A DNA stretch of 64,000 nt from Helicoverpa zea (taxonomy: Eukaryota; Arthropoda; Insecta; Lepidoptera; Noctuidae): NCBI RefSeq assembly GCF_022581195.2, contig NC_061472.1, positions 3,720,001-3,784,000 on the forward strand, given 5' to 3'. Numbering within the stretch: position 1 is the stretch's first letter; every line of letters starts with the position of its first letter. A program made the position numbers and the translations under genes. This document shows, in pieces, positions 13,101-28,100 of the stretch. The notes under the pieces were generated by a model, which made no database searches, was not told where the DNA came from, and worked only from the letters and a program-made list of their open reading frames with translations.

Positions 13101-16100
13101 TACATTAGAATCGTAATCGGTTACGCGCCCCGCATTATTATTCGCCCGACAACCGCCGCTTATATAAGTTTCCACTTCAAAAACGTAAAACCTTCGCACG
13201 CATCATCGACTTATTACTACATAATGTAACGCGATATGAGCGTCGGACGCTTTATAAACCTATAGTTGGAGTAACTTCCGTCTAGTTTTTTATCGTGGAG
13301 AGAGCTCTTAATAATTTCCTTTATTTCAATCCGCTCGCGCTCGCTCGGGATCCTCTTAAAATACTTACCCCTACATCCGCTTCTTTTAATAAAGTCTGCC
13401 GAAGCTATGGAATGCCTCATTGGATGTTGTTCCCTCTTCGACAGCGTCTTATATCTCTCTCCTTTCCGACGCGCGGCAATTAAACTTTAAACAAAAAAGC
13501 ATCGCGAAAGAAATTCCACGTAAAAGTAGGGTGCGCGCGTTACTGCTCGTTGTATGCGCCATTACAATATCACTTGTAACGCGATTTCATAAGTTTCAAA
13601 TTTAAACAATCGGAGCATGGATAATTAGTCAGGTTGCATTGTTCAGAGCCAGTGCACATGCATTCAGCAACCTATCAATTAACCGGTCTCTGCTATTCTA
13701 GCTGATCCGCCTAAATAAACTGAACATACTTACGCGTAACCGAACGTCACTATTATTCCCAGTGCTAAAATAACAATGCGTGCATTAGAAAACTAGCTAG
13801 TAAATAATGTTTAGTCATACGAAAGATAAAGGAATAAGCTCATCACAGTGAATAGACAATAAAAGTTAACCGGCCTTGTTATAGTTGTTATTACAACGCC
13901 TCTCTGAGCGAGCGCTAAGAAAACACTCCTTTTTCAAATGGACGCTCGTTTACGGTCAAATTCTGACATTTTAACTGCGTCTCTATAACGTTTACGGCTG
14001 CTAATAAAATTGTTCAAAGAGCCCGATTTATTATGGTAGCCAAAAAGTAATTTGCGTCCCGGTATTTTTTTAACGACGCATATGTATGCGTATTAAATAC
14101 CTAATTGAGTGATGTCAATCAAAATTCGAATTATGTGTATAAATAGGCAGTCGGCGCGTTCCTAAATAAATCCGTGTCCGTTTTAGGCGATCGAGCGCGT
14201 TCCGTTTTTATTGAATGGCGGCCAGAGTGCGGGTGAGTTCTCACGTACTGCTAGGGCGAGGAGCCCTCAAATCTGCAATGATGAAATTCCTCGCGTTCCT
14301 GACTTTATTCATCACACGCGCGCAGTTTCTAGGAATTGTGAGTCGCAGTGCGAGCGGCTCACATGCTCCGCTCGTATCCGCAACCTCGCGAATAAATCGT
14401 CGCCATTATTTAGTATGGGAGGAGCGCCGGTACTTACGTACGTACGTACATACTTCGACGAATTTATGGACGTGTCAAAGGCCGATCATAGGCTGGGAAC
14501 CACCGCGAGCAAAACTTGCAAATTAGAATGACCGAATGTTTTGAATTTGTCAGAAATCGTACACCGAAGACACCGATTACATCTGGTCAAGATTCGAAGT
14601 GGAAGTTTTCTTAGAACCCGCCACAATTTGTCAATGTTCACACGGTGTGATTCGATCACTTTTGGCAACCGTAATACTTTATTTCCATACGATAACCGTG
14701 TACTGAATATAAACATTTCTATTAAAAGTAGTAATACAAGTCATCGCTGTTTCTAGTTTAAATACTGGCGTATGCAAAGTGGATTAGGAAAAAACTGAGA
14801 TGATATAAAAATATACGGATCATGTCGAAACTTGTACGTGGAGGCTGTGCGCGTCATTCTCGGTAAAATCCGGATGAACCGATCAGGAGATTGTTTGTTT
14901 TTAGTGCGGTTTCGGTTTCATCGGCGTACCCTTCTCATGGCCTTATCAGATCACGGTAGAGAGCGGGGCCCGGCGTGGATGTCTCACAAAATTTGTTAAC
15001 TCGATTCTTTATTTTTTAATTCTTATGCTTCATTCAAATCGGTCCGTTGTTTATGGCCGACATTTTCATTTTTGGAATTCTTCAGCGGCGGGCTGATGTC
15101 CCGCCCGTCTCCGAATACCGCCGATGCCATGTGAAAATTAAGGGTACCCTTTTTCTCTTCGGCCCCGATTCAAAGTCCCGAATTCCTTATGCGAGTGTCT
15201 TTTTTCGCGATGATTGTAATTGAGGGCAATAAATTGTTAATGTCTGACTTATTTCGTGTGTCGTATACGGAGCGGACCGGTCGTTAGCGGTAAAAAAAGT
15301 AGTTACGTCTGTCTTAATGTTTCCTAGCTGCGTTTCGTAAAATAATCGTCACAGATATAAAGTATAACATTTCGTTTGAGTTACGACTGGCTTTTTAACT
15401 TTTTAATGTTTCCCGGTAAAGCGGGCTGGGTAATTAATCCTTCCATAATGTACTAAACAGTCGGTTAATTTTTCCTATGTGGTCACACCAGTGTTTACTT
15501 TCTCGGTTTTAGTGGGCAACACTGGAACTTTATTATAGCATCAATTTAATGGTTATTATTTATGATTGGCGTGTGAAAATGGTTAACGTTTTTAATTGGT
15601 TGAACATTTTATGTCGTACCTGGACGTTAAAGATTAGTTAATTGACACGTCTCTCGGCGAGTGAACAAAATTATCTCATGAGCTTATTTGCAGTCTGCAG
15701 CGATCAAACATCAGAGTTCATATAATATTATAAAAAACTGTCCTGTTGATTTCCCGAAACATAAATTCAACATTTAAAACACTAAAATGTTTATGAATTC
15801 ACACGTTAAGTAGGTATAAAGTCATAAATCTTGCGTAAGATTGTTGGAACAGATCCAAAACTCTTTACAACATTAGAATCATATTGCTTTATAAAAAAGG
15901 AACTACATACACGTATCTATTCGGGGTTTTTACCTCTTAATTTTAAGCATTCCATTTTCGAATACAAACAAAGGATTTCTCTTGTTAAACAATTTGAATT
16001 TGGAACTTGGTAGGTTCACATGAGCCACGAGGTCGCTATTGCTTTGAGAACGTCTCGCTTTTGTCTATATGCGCTTGCGCAGACGTGCTCGTACACCAAC

Positions 16101-19100
16101 AAGGATAAACCGGCCGGCTTGGAAAGTACGTTCAACTGCTAAAATAGCTCCGTGGAGGTGGCCTCGCGATTCAGCAGCGCAATAGAGAGGCTCAGTACCT
16201 CGCTCAGTTACTTGACTTTAACACGAAACTGCTTAACATTCTAACAGAATGCATGTATGTACTCCATGTCGCCAATAAACTGTCGACCTGAATTTTTTGT
16301 TGGAGAATATTTGTACAGGAAGTCTCCCGTTCACACGGTGTTTATTACATTTATTACACAATCCCAACAAAACTTGCAGGCCTTTTTATTATACAAAAAA
16401 ACCTAATTCGGTATTAAAATTATGATTCATCGGGTCAATGCACCTCACATTCGTCGCTGCCAAAATAGAAGGAGATAAAGTTAATTAAATGCATTAATAA
16501 ATAAATGCGCTCGAAACGCTTTTAATAAATAAAACAAGTTACGCGTTCCATATTTATCGGACAGACTTGAATTTGCATATCTTTTTTAATTTGACGTATT
16601 GTACGGAGCAAGTCTTCAGTTGTCTACATATCAACACGACAACATTCGATTTACAAATCGATTCAGCCATTCATTGAAATCGAGACCTTATTGCATTGCG
16701 TTAACAATCGATTTTAAGACGCTGGCTGAAGCACAACTTTGTCGGGCACAAGTGAAAAAAAAACCTGTCCAAAGCGATGTTACCACACTAGCAAAGTGTG
16801 AAATATGAAATCACGACTCTTCCACTTGCCCGGGTGTTTGTGTTCCAAATATTTTCTCGTGTCGAAACGATACTCGAAAGCGAACTAGGTACGGTAATGT
16901 CTTTTTGTGATGTTTTATATAAATACTTCCGATATTGTACACTATTGACCGAAACCAATGGTAAGGTGACCTTGTTCCATTTTATCGAAGCGGTACCTCT
17001 ACTATTACTGTTTACGCTGAGAACTCCGATGAGAAACCCGTAGTCTCTTTCAAAAGTTTTTGTAAATCTCTAAACTCAATAATAAGCTGTTACCAAAACC
17101 AACAAACAAGAGAAACATCTGTTGCCATTTTTAAACGGCTTCATTTCACTTAAACAATAAACAGAACAATAGAAGGCGAAACACGTGGCGTGGCCCAAAC
17201 AGAGGTCCTTTTCACTGGACACCTGATTATACCTTTTGTTCTTTAAAAATCCCAAACACATGGCGCTAACAAATAAGAAGCACTAAAGTTAAGCTCGGTT
17301 CCCACGTATCCTTTCGCCGGATTCTTTAATTAATAACGAAATAACGTCGAAACGAGCTCCGATATGGAAGTAGCCTCTTTAGGCACCCCCATAAAACGAT
17401 TATCAAATAATTCCCCTGCATTCGTACCGTGGTATCAGTCTATTCGTCCGTAATACAATTTAACGCATCGCTCTCGCGGGATAAAATTAATGTGTCTCGA
17501 TACGGTGCGATCACAGCCCGATATTATGTTTTTAATGAATAAAAACCAAAAAGAACACGTTCAATTCGGAACGGTGATCATTAACGCGTCGGCTGGCGAT
17601 GCTACAATATTTCAGAATTTAATCGTATACCTACTGCGTGTGTGACGACTGATAAAATTAGCATTTCGCAAATAAGGCTAGCTTAACACGGACTAATACG
17701 TTTCCTTAATTGCCTGTGGAGCCTAGGCAACGAGTCTCGACGACTTGTTTAAGTATACGGTATCGCCAACTCGACACGTTCATAAAGGCTACCTGCACAC
17801 GTACGCTTACGTCGGCCGCTTTTTATGGGCTGGCTCGAGAGTCACTGTCGTGGGAACCGGCATATACTTACGAGCGACCACAGCTGACCGAAATGCGTTC
17901 TCCATACTCGATTAACAAATCAATACGTTCTATACTACGACTCGCCATATTTGATCGGGTGCACGCAACACAAATCATAATAAAGTATTTTGACAAGCGT
18001 CTCTCGCTCCTTATATTGATACGACGTTTACGATAAATCCACTTTTCAAACACTGATAATGGTGATTTTGTATCGTTTAAGGTTTAAATTCGTCCAGGCG
18101 GCGGGCTCGGCTGCTTGGTATTCAGTGAGACGCGATAACACGTCCGCTTGTATTGTCTAACTATTTAACGTAACTTATTATAAATTCGTCAAAACCGTGG
18201 ACGTAACGAAAGTTTAATTGAGATCTCGTCGTTTAAAAAGTGTTGGAAAAAGCGCTCGCTTTTTGTGACGCGCCGTTGTGCGTTGTGAAACGTCAGATTT
18301 CTCGTATTGATTTCCATCAGCCGACAATAATCATTGTTCGTTAGAGACGTGGTATCAGTTCCTATGCAAATAGACACTATTGTTCGTGCATGCAAATACT
18401 GTTTTCATTCATAGAGCTTAATTGAAGACGGGCGACATCTGTCAGGAAAAACTGAATCACTCGTTAAAGTAGGTGGTGATCAAATGAGGTATTAGTTAAG
18501 CGGTGACCCTTCGTATCCGGCGCGCGCGCAGCTGCGCCTGCGACCCGTCACATGCTTATTGTAATTATAATCCAGCTTCAGAGATTCCCCCGCGTCCGTC
18601 TTCGTCTTTAATCGTCGCCTTTAGTCTACAGCTTTCATCGCGGTCAATTCACTAACCAATTGCAAACATTTTTCTTTCAATTCTTTCTATGTATAATTAA
18701 AGCTACTTACTTAATTGATTTAGGAAAACATAAACACAGCAACATTAGTCTAAAATAAAACTTCTCGTTAAACTTGTTTAATTAATACACATGAGACCAC
18801 CGTTCAAGACTTTTTGAATCCGATATGCGTGTGTCATAGAAGTGGGTCGCGTTTCCACTCGCCGTCAATGTTTCAATGACTTTTATTCTCACAAGTCAGT
18901 TTTATTTGTATGTTTCATAAAAGGCGATATAATCTGCAATAACACTCAATTTTAGTTTCAATATTTAACCGAAAATTGTTCATCGATAACTCACATTCGT
19001 AGTGTAATTAAAACAGCGATTAGAGAAGTAAAGGTCGGGAACACTAGGCGGCGGTCGCCGGTCGGCGAGTATCGGCGGGATCGACTGTTTTATGACCGGC

Positions 19101-22100
19101 GACCGGTTCCGATCGCGCTGGGAGAGATTTCATAAACCCAGAGTCGTGTACATTTTTGCATGAACGGAACTTGACAAAACACCCATTGATAAGTTCCGTC
19201 CCAGGCGCCTTAAAGCTGTTGACACGCACCGTTATCAAGTTTTTAATCGATTTTCGACTGCCGTTTCGCCTCCTTACGTAAACATGGACTAATGTCAACA
19301 GCTCGATATCAGATACGCACTCGTTCCTATTCGTGTTTTTTATAAGTCCGTTTGCCACGGGATCAGTCAATGTAGGCAGCTCGCTCGTTAGTGAAGCGAG
19401 CCAGCGTCATTGCCTTATTGCGTTTGTATTATTTTTAGCATGATATTGAAACAATTTCGCTGCCATCTGCTCCCGGGTTCACCTGTCTATCATGTTGTTA
19501 ATTTACACTCGTCGGCTATTAACATTGTCGTTAAATAAAGGAAATATTTGAAATTCTTAACTGCCGCGCCCATGTTTAAAGGTCTCACGTGAATGTTCTA
19601 AGATGATGTACATTGATTATTTTGGTATGTTTTAGAGGATGGTTTAAGTAAATTACGCAATTCTGAAACGTAATAAATGTGTGAACTAATGAAAGAACTG
19701 AACAAACTTGACGTGAAAGTAAATTTCAAAAGACAGGTGGAATAATTGTTGTCGCCGGTAACACGAGACCTGCTAATAAGTTGTACAATTGGAGTTTCAC
19801 TTCCTTTATCGACGACTTGTAGATATTGTGATGGTTATCTCGCCCCCATGTTTGTAATGCAATAATGTAACAGGCTGGTTTTATGTTGCAGGGCACATTC
19901 ACGCTTATAGTGGAAGCGTGGCACGACACGAACGAGACGTCCAGATCTGATGGTGAGTTGATTGTTCTCCTTATAATACGATTATGATAAAAAGGGTCAT
20001 GAAAATCTTCGTCCGCCTTGTAAAATTCAAATCACGTCGGTCACGACTCACTCACATTCAGGTTTCACTGTAATTCTGGGTGTTTATCGTGCATTTAACG
20101 GACAGTATGTATATTTGAATGCTCATATTATCATATCGTGGAAGACAAAAATGTTCCCATGGTGTGGACGCTTGGTGTTCAAGGCACGCGGCGATGCGCG
20201 TGATTCGCTTCGCAATGCGCGCGCTATTCTAATAAACTCAGCCTTCTGTAGGACGAAAATTTAGTAGAAATGTTCTAATGTATTCCGATGGCCGTTGACC
20301 GGCACCTAGACGTCGCGCTATGAAAATTACTTACGGAATATAGGCAAATTGGTTACCTACTTTGTTTAAACTGCCTTTTATACGAGAACACTCGCTCTGA
20401 CACGCCAACTTGGCCACAAAATCGTTTCTAAGCCATGTGCTCGAATATAATTTTAGATTGTTATCATTTTATAATAATCGATTGGATAAGTTTTGCTCGT
20501 TCCCGTTTGATATCACGAGAAGCCTAAACGCCCAATAAAGAATCGACAGTTTATGTCTTACATGCGACGTGGCGTGACCGAAAAAACGATTCAGAATGAA
20601 TTGTAACCGTCCGGGTCGTAAATACATCATCGTGATAATACCTACGCCGCGTGCATCGATACACAACTCCTGCTACATCGCTACACGAAAAAACAAAACA
20701 CTCCACCAGACTCGAAGCCCGAATCTAAAACGACGCGCCCAATTCGATTTTCAAAATTATTTAAATGGCGGACGCGAAAACTGACCAGCGACGCCCATTT
20801 CTTAATTAGGTTTTCATACCGCTGCACTCTGACCGACATAATTACTACTCCTGACCGACTAACAAAAAAACTCCGGTGATTTACTTAGGAGATTTGGAGA
20901 TACGGCGAGGTGTGTCTACGGGCCGGTTTACCGAAAATCATTAGCGTTCGAAGTGGATAGCTTAGAGGACGGGTATATTTTTAATACGGCTCGGGAGCGA
21001 TGGGCGGCGCCGGTTCACTACCGAGAAATGTTACCAACAGAAATCTAATCAACCATAATAACAGGTTACACGCACGCCGTTTGTGTTCACTCACTATCGA
21101 CTCACCGGGCTAATGCTTAATTAAATCACATTCTGTTTTTTTATCTAATACCCAAATTGAACAGCTGCATTGGCTTAGAAAGCGGCCGTTGCACGTAGCT
21201 AATTCATTGACGCGTCCCTTGCGCGTATTTCATATTTATGCACAAGACATTGAAGAATAGCAAGAAAGGCGACACACGACTCCCAGAATCCAATATATCA
21301 TAGATGAACACGCGGCGCATTGAGGAGCTCACGGCGATGAATAAAGAGATTCTTGTGCTAAACAAATAAGTATACAACAATGGTCTCTGGCAATCCTGAT
21401 GTTGTCGCTCGGCTCCTTCACCGAAATCTTTTGTGTAGCGCCCGAGGCAAGCCGGGCCCCACCTGGTCCGCACTAACGGGCCGCCGCATTGTTTACTTAC
21501 TGGATGCTAAAAAATACACCTCCGAGGGAAGTCAGGGAATTTTTTAGTTTACACTTCATCTTTCGTCGTCGTAGGGCTTGAACATGATAAAAAATATCAG
21601 GAAGGCGCTCCGGAAGGTTCGATTTATGATGTAGCAGGCGCGGTGGCTCTCAGGAAGCGCTGTCGACAGATGCTCGGCACATGCTCTCGGATAATAGGTG
21701 GGCACACTTCTTATGTCTCGTCCTGTGCTCTTGTTTACACTACCGCCGGTGTCGGCCGCACTGTTTACGATTATTGCATTACTTAACTTTACTAGCCCAT
21801 ATAGGCGAAATCAGGAAAAAGAGCGTGTGAAAAGTGACGATAAGAGATTCGTAGAGGCAATTACTGACGCGGGCCGGTGCGCCGCCCCGGGCCCGGCTAC
21901 CGCTCGCCGGCTGACATTACACGACCGAGATGTGATTATCGATACAGTTATGTTGTGACGGCTGTTTATCTCGCTATCCGGCCGTGCATTATTAGTCAAT
22001 TCATTACTCTAGCGGGTAGTGCGGCCCGTGCGCGGTTCCCAGGGCTCTCGCGACTCGCGTATCATTACTCGCCTCGTTAATTGGCTTTCACGAAGGTTAA

Positions 22101-25100
22101 GCACCACGTCAGCCGTCTGGAAATGTAACGACTACATTGCGCAATCCTTCGCATTCATCGAATCCTTCGCGCGGAACGTTAACGTTCGCATTTTCTCACA
22201 GGACAATGGGGAATTTCAAACGCGAATCGTCCTACGTGTCTTACGCGAAATCTCTTAAAATAACATAGTCAACATCTTGAAATCTTTAATTTGGCTCCTC
22301 GAGACTCTCAAAGCTCGAGTGGATCAGTTATTTATCGAGTGCAAGAGGCGACGTCTCCGAGGCGCACTTCTCGTAACGAAATATTCGTTGAGTGTTAGAA
22401 GTGGACAGTTTTATAAACAAAAGTGGCGCGTCGTTTGTGTAGACAAGCCCATTGATGAGATGTAGTTTCCCACAGCGGCGGGCGGCGCGCGGCCGTACGA
22501 CCGGCCCGGGCAGGTGTCCGAATCGAGACGAGTGGAAATCGACACATCGCTTAATGATGTGGGCCTCACCTGCGGAAAACGGTCGACGAACCTTCGCGCG
22601 TCAACGCTGCTCGACGTCGCGGTTTCGATTTCGTTGGAAACCTCTCACCGATCACTAATTAGATCGCTCGCGATCCAGTCGCGCTAGGCGCTGTCAGGCC
22701 GCGGCTATATGTATAATGAACGAGGAGCCAGGCTCAACATCCGGTGGCCGCATTATCGATCGATCGATCATATCGGCGGAAGCGTCGCGTGATCGTGCAT
22801 CCCCCGCGCTTCCCCAAAATCGCGTTTCAACATCCCAAATCGCTCGCGTCCGCCACTAGCGCAGCCGACTCAAATTATCAGTTATTTTGCTTTCTTTTGT
22901 TTTTGTTTATTGGCGTTTGCTGTTCGGATATATTTTCGTTTTATTTGTAGTGACCTCTGGGTCCATAATTACACGTTATCTGGCGCACCGGCGCGGTCGG
23001 GCACGTACCGATGCTGCCTCGTCCTTCTTTAAATGTGTTATTTATTTGTGAATTGGAATTACATTAATAGATGCGATAGTGGGGTACACCTTCATTTAAT
23101 ATCGTTACGCCGTTGAATTAGGATGACGTCTGTAATTTGTTCGGTTGTTTCTGGAGAACCCAACTTTCGGCTCGGACGAGTCGAATAGAGGAGAAAAACG
23201 TTGTACGAACGCAATTTACCTACAAATTGCTTGCCGAGTTGGATGATGTAGGGTTGGTAGGAGGACCTAATTATCTTCTTTTTAAGTATCTATGTGTTGG
23301 TAATTCTTCGATAGCTTTATGCCTTTGTTTTTGTTAGTTTTTAAAACAAGACTGTAGAGTTATTGTATTGGTGGCAGTGCTATTCTCCGGACAGCCCTGG
23401 TGCACCGGAGGCTGGGTGCACGGTTGCCATAATTCTCGAGCGCACATTGGAACTAAATTGCAAGCGGTCGGCGCTCAGTTCCCACACATCACTTTTCTAA
23501 TTCCCTCCGAACTGCACACTGGCTTTCATAATTTCTTTGTCCATTTAAGCCTTGAATACACTGCAGTTATCGTTAAAATTAAATTTTTACTCACGCTCAC
23601 CACGTATAGAATTTAAAACGATAAAATTGATGAGTGTTGAGTAGAATAAACTTCATAATATTTAATCGGAATGAAAGGCTCGATCGAAATAAATTGATAG
23701 CTCTCGTCTGATTGTATTTTCGTTAGGTACACAACCGGCGTAGCATACGCGTTTTATCTTCTAGATTTATTGTACAGATACGATCTTTGTAAGCCTACAC
23801 GAGACCGGTAAATCGTGTGCGCTATGCTTTATGCCAGCAATGTCGATGCAATAATCGTTTCCATGATATTAAATATGAAAATTGAATTTGTATTCTTTGC
23901 GCCATTTTCGCTGAATGTCGTGACAACGTCCAATGTCATTCCGATATTTTGCCAGTTGAGACTTTCTTAGAAAAGTTTATTTTTGATTTGTTTAAACAGT
24001 TGCTTAAGAACTGGATGTTTTGTGAATTCCTTGTTATTTATTAGTTTTCAAGTTGGACAGTCGCCTGCAAAATTATACTGGGGCATTTGCCGATGCTCCT
24101 GCAAACTATTTGGAGCGATTCATTTGGATTCGCTGTATCAAATATAATTCAAAACAATGCACATACCGTAGAGCTTAGTTGCGCAGCATCCGCGTCGTTT
24201 ATTCCAAGGACTGCACACAAGGATGTGTCAGTGACCTGTGACCTGTTTTCCGTATAAATACACGCACTCGACCACTCCAAAACTCAAACAGCATCCAGCG
24301 CGAGAGATCGTCGATGCTGCATCTCGTGATCATTACGGACCTGCTTAGCACTAACATCGAAAACAAAAGAAACACTTGTACCCCATACGCCACGAAATTA
24401 GTCGGGATCGAACGTTTTTATATACCTTTTAATTTTATTTCGCGTCTGGTTTAATTTTATCTTCTGTCGGGATTGCCGGCTTAGGAATGTACCCATCGAA
24501 GCAACAAGAGTAAAAAGTGGGCATACACGACGAGAAATAAATAAAGGTAGAAACTGGTCGACGCTGAGATTTCTTAGCTAGGGCTGGCGCGTTAACTGTC
24601 CAAACTAGGACGGGCCACCGACAAAAAATGTTTTCTCACCACGATGACTTGTGTTTATTCCTTGTATAGAGCTTTAATTTGATAGTTCTAAATTGTTTCG
24701 GCGTTTGTCTTTAAACGCTTTGTGTTTTTCTCCCGCTTATTTTGAATTGTATAAATTAAATCAGTTTCTGGTCTGTGCATTTGCGAAGTCTTTTGTTTTG
24801 TTTCCATAATGAGAGCAATAATGGCAGCCCTATAGCGAGTCAGCACTTACGAGGTTTGATGAATGGAGTGGCAGTTTTTCAAATCAATGCAGCGGGTTGT
24901 TTTCACAGACTACTTTTTGCTCGTCACTTATGTAATGCCAGCCTGGCTCGCTCGGAGCCGTCCAGTGGCTTTTTCTAAGTTAAACGCTGTACTTACGCGT
25001 GGTTTACAAGTAATATGTTACATAAAGAATGAAGTTAAAACTATTAATCAATCACACCGGCGCCGGCGACGAATCAAAACAGTGAATCACGCTTGGGAAC

Positions 25101-28100
25101 AATGAAATCTCACGGTCGAATGCGGGCTTCAAACGCTCCACGTTAACAGGTCAATTTACTTCTGTAACCCTTTCCCACGCTGATAAAGGAATATTTTGTC
25201 TCTTTACCCGTATTCTTACTAATTAAAAATGTCCCGTTAATTTTTTCGGGGCAGATGTGGCAAATTCTTGGGAAACATGTTTGTTTTGCACCTGCGGTCC
25301 CGAAAATGCGCAGTCCGATATTCCGCACCTGTATAAACTTTTAAAATTCATAGAGTGAACTGACGAGGAGGTAATTCCGACCGTGGAGTGCGATCGTATG
25401 TTTCAATTATTCATTTAAGTTCAATAGGCAAGCTCACCTCAGGCTCGGTATTAACGAGCCTCCGCTGAACTTTTTGCCACATTATGCCAGTCGTTAGGCA
25501 TGTAGCATCGCGTTAGGTGCATGTAAACTAATCATTAGCGATAAACGTCAAACGGTCGAAGATTTTCATGGCTGTTAACAGCCAACAACTTTATTACAGG
25601 AAAGAAATGTCTCTGAAACTAATTTGTTAATAATTGGTGTTTGTAGATACCCTAATCGCGCGCATGACGAAGCAGAGCGTGGCTGATGTCGGAGGCCCTT
25701 GGATCGAAGAAGAACAGCGGTGGGGTGGCCCCGGCGCCGCTCACCTGCGGCTGTCCTACCGGGTGACCTGTGCCGCTCACTACTACGGAGCTGGGTGCGA
25801 GGTGCTGTGCAGGCCCAGAGACGACGCCTTCGGACACTATACTTGCTCGCCCGCGGGAGAGATCGTGTGCAAGGCTGGCTGGACGGGCGACTATTGCTCT
25901 AAACGTAAGTACCTACCTTTTTTCTTACAGCAATGACCATTGCAGTCGCTAACCACATTGTCTGCAAAAGAATGCTATAGTCACATATTGTGTTCATTGA
26001 CAAAGAAATTGAAGTGTATCTTTTGTGCGAAACGTTACCTGGCAGATCGCGCTGGTTCCTTGTATAAACATTCCTAGTTACATAAAAAATTACCGAACAA
26101 TAATGTGTAATTTCTAAATATACAGCTATAAAAATAGTCGAAAACTAAATAGATTAGTAGGTAGGCGTAATACGGTTCCAACCTGGATTTCGTGCGAAAT
26201 CAGGCTGATTCACCTCGCTACAAATAAGAGGCCTTGATTATTACGAATTAAAGATAAAAATTCCGTACACCGTCATACATGGTGTCCTAAATTTCCGATA
26301 TCCCAGTTTATTATATAGAGCGTCCCACAATTCACTCTTCCTCATTAAAGCGACGACAATTTTTAGCCTGACATCCTCTCATAAACATTATAATTGTGAC
26401 CGCCATAGAAACATTATAATGATGTAACATGAATTCATGACACACCCCGTTTTGTAATAAACATTGTACAAGACGATCGCCAACTTGGTATAAAAATGCG
26501 CACAGCATCTGTTGGGAATATAATTACATATTGTACATGGTTTACTTGTAACATCGTTTATTTCAATAATGTTGCGAACGGCGCACACTAATCTCTTCAG
26601 TTGTAACAAACAATAATGGAGGGTATCACTTTAAAATGTCATCCTTCATTCGACGATGTGACTTGAAAAAGCGAATAACTATCTCCACTTAAAGTCGTTA
26701 AATTAGTAATGTTTGTTTAGTGCTAAACGCTTTAAATAAATATAGACTTAAAACTATAAAATTCTTAATATGGCGGCATAATGTTTGCCTTTTCTAACGT
26801 CAGTTTTGACAGATGTTAGGACGGCGGACGTCTATATATTTTTTATTATTTCTAATACCGCCATGCGAATAGTAATGGCACTAATTATCTCATAGCTTGG
26901 GAGTCGTAAATCGTATTTTTAATTAGTCCCATATCATTTAGTGAATTCACATTATTTCTAAGGTTATTTGTACTTCCCGTGCCATCGGCCGGCCTCCAAG
27001 CAAACGACTCATGATTTTAATTACTATTACTATTTTTTGTATTACGGTTCGTCGCTATAAACTCATATAAACTATAGTTTCATAGTAATTACAGCTGAAT
27101 ATTATCATAATTTAATGTTAAATTTCTACATACACTATTCATTACATTTTTATGTGTATAATTGTTGAGATATTTTCCTGAAGCTTGATTGTTTTTAATT
27201 AATTTTCTTGCTAATGGTACATTAAATTTCGTTGGCGCGGCACTAATTACACTTTTGATTTGATTTTTTGTCTGGTTCTGACATTATTACAATAGAATCG
27301 TTAAATCAAATATAACTACCCATTCACGTAGACGTCAAGGACCTCTCAAAAGCTTAGGATTCATAATTTTTTTGTAAATCTAATTCACAATGATAAAAAC
27401 CAACATCATAACACCTAATTTATACTCGATCTCAACTTCTAAAGTTACAAAGATTCAAGATTAAGATTAGGTTTATCTACCAGAATAAACATCAAAATAA
27501 TGGCTACGTTGGCAATGAATGTCAAATCAACCGGCCGGCTAACCATGCTATAATTTTCTAATTGATTAAAATTACAGCGTTATTCAGTAGATATTGGAAA
27601 TATCGGAATACAGTTGTAAGGCATCGGCGCGACAATATTAATTTTGTGTCCGTCATAGTTTATTGGTAGCGTGTGACCGCCGCGCGGCGCACTGTTTGCG
27701 TTCCACTGCGCATCATGCGTTTGTAAACAAAAGCAGCGGACGCTCCGCTCACTCGCCATCAGAATGTCCGCTCGCTTTTACCTATCGATCTTGTGCATTT
27801 CTAATAAAACAGTAAGATCACGTCATTACGACGTCCTGGCGTATGTTAAGCACATCGCGTCTCGTATTGTTGCACAAAGCTGCGCGTCTTGCAGAGATGC
27901 ATTGTGGCCGGGCGGCGGGCGGATGTCGCGTCGCAATCTCGGCAGCCCCACCTGCCGCCGAGTTCCCACACTCCGGCGCCGCAAAAAACGCGCCAGACAG
28001 AGACGGCACGCCCCGCTCGCTGTAGCGCGCCGTCCCGCTCGCGCGCCAGGGCTGTGCCCGCCCGACGCAGCCTCCACGCGACTCCATAACCACGAAATCA

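Noticed and set aside
14430..14455. CGTA tandem run as a possible regulatory repeat
   Set aside because: Very short simple repeat; no further structure.
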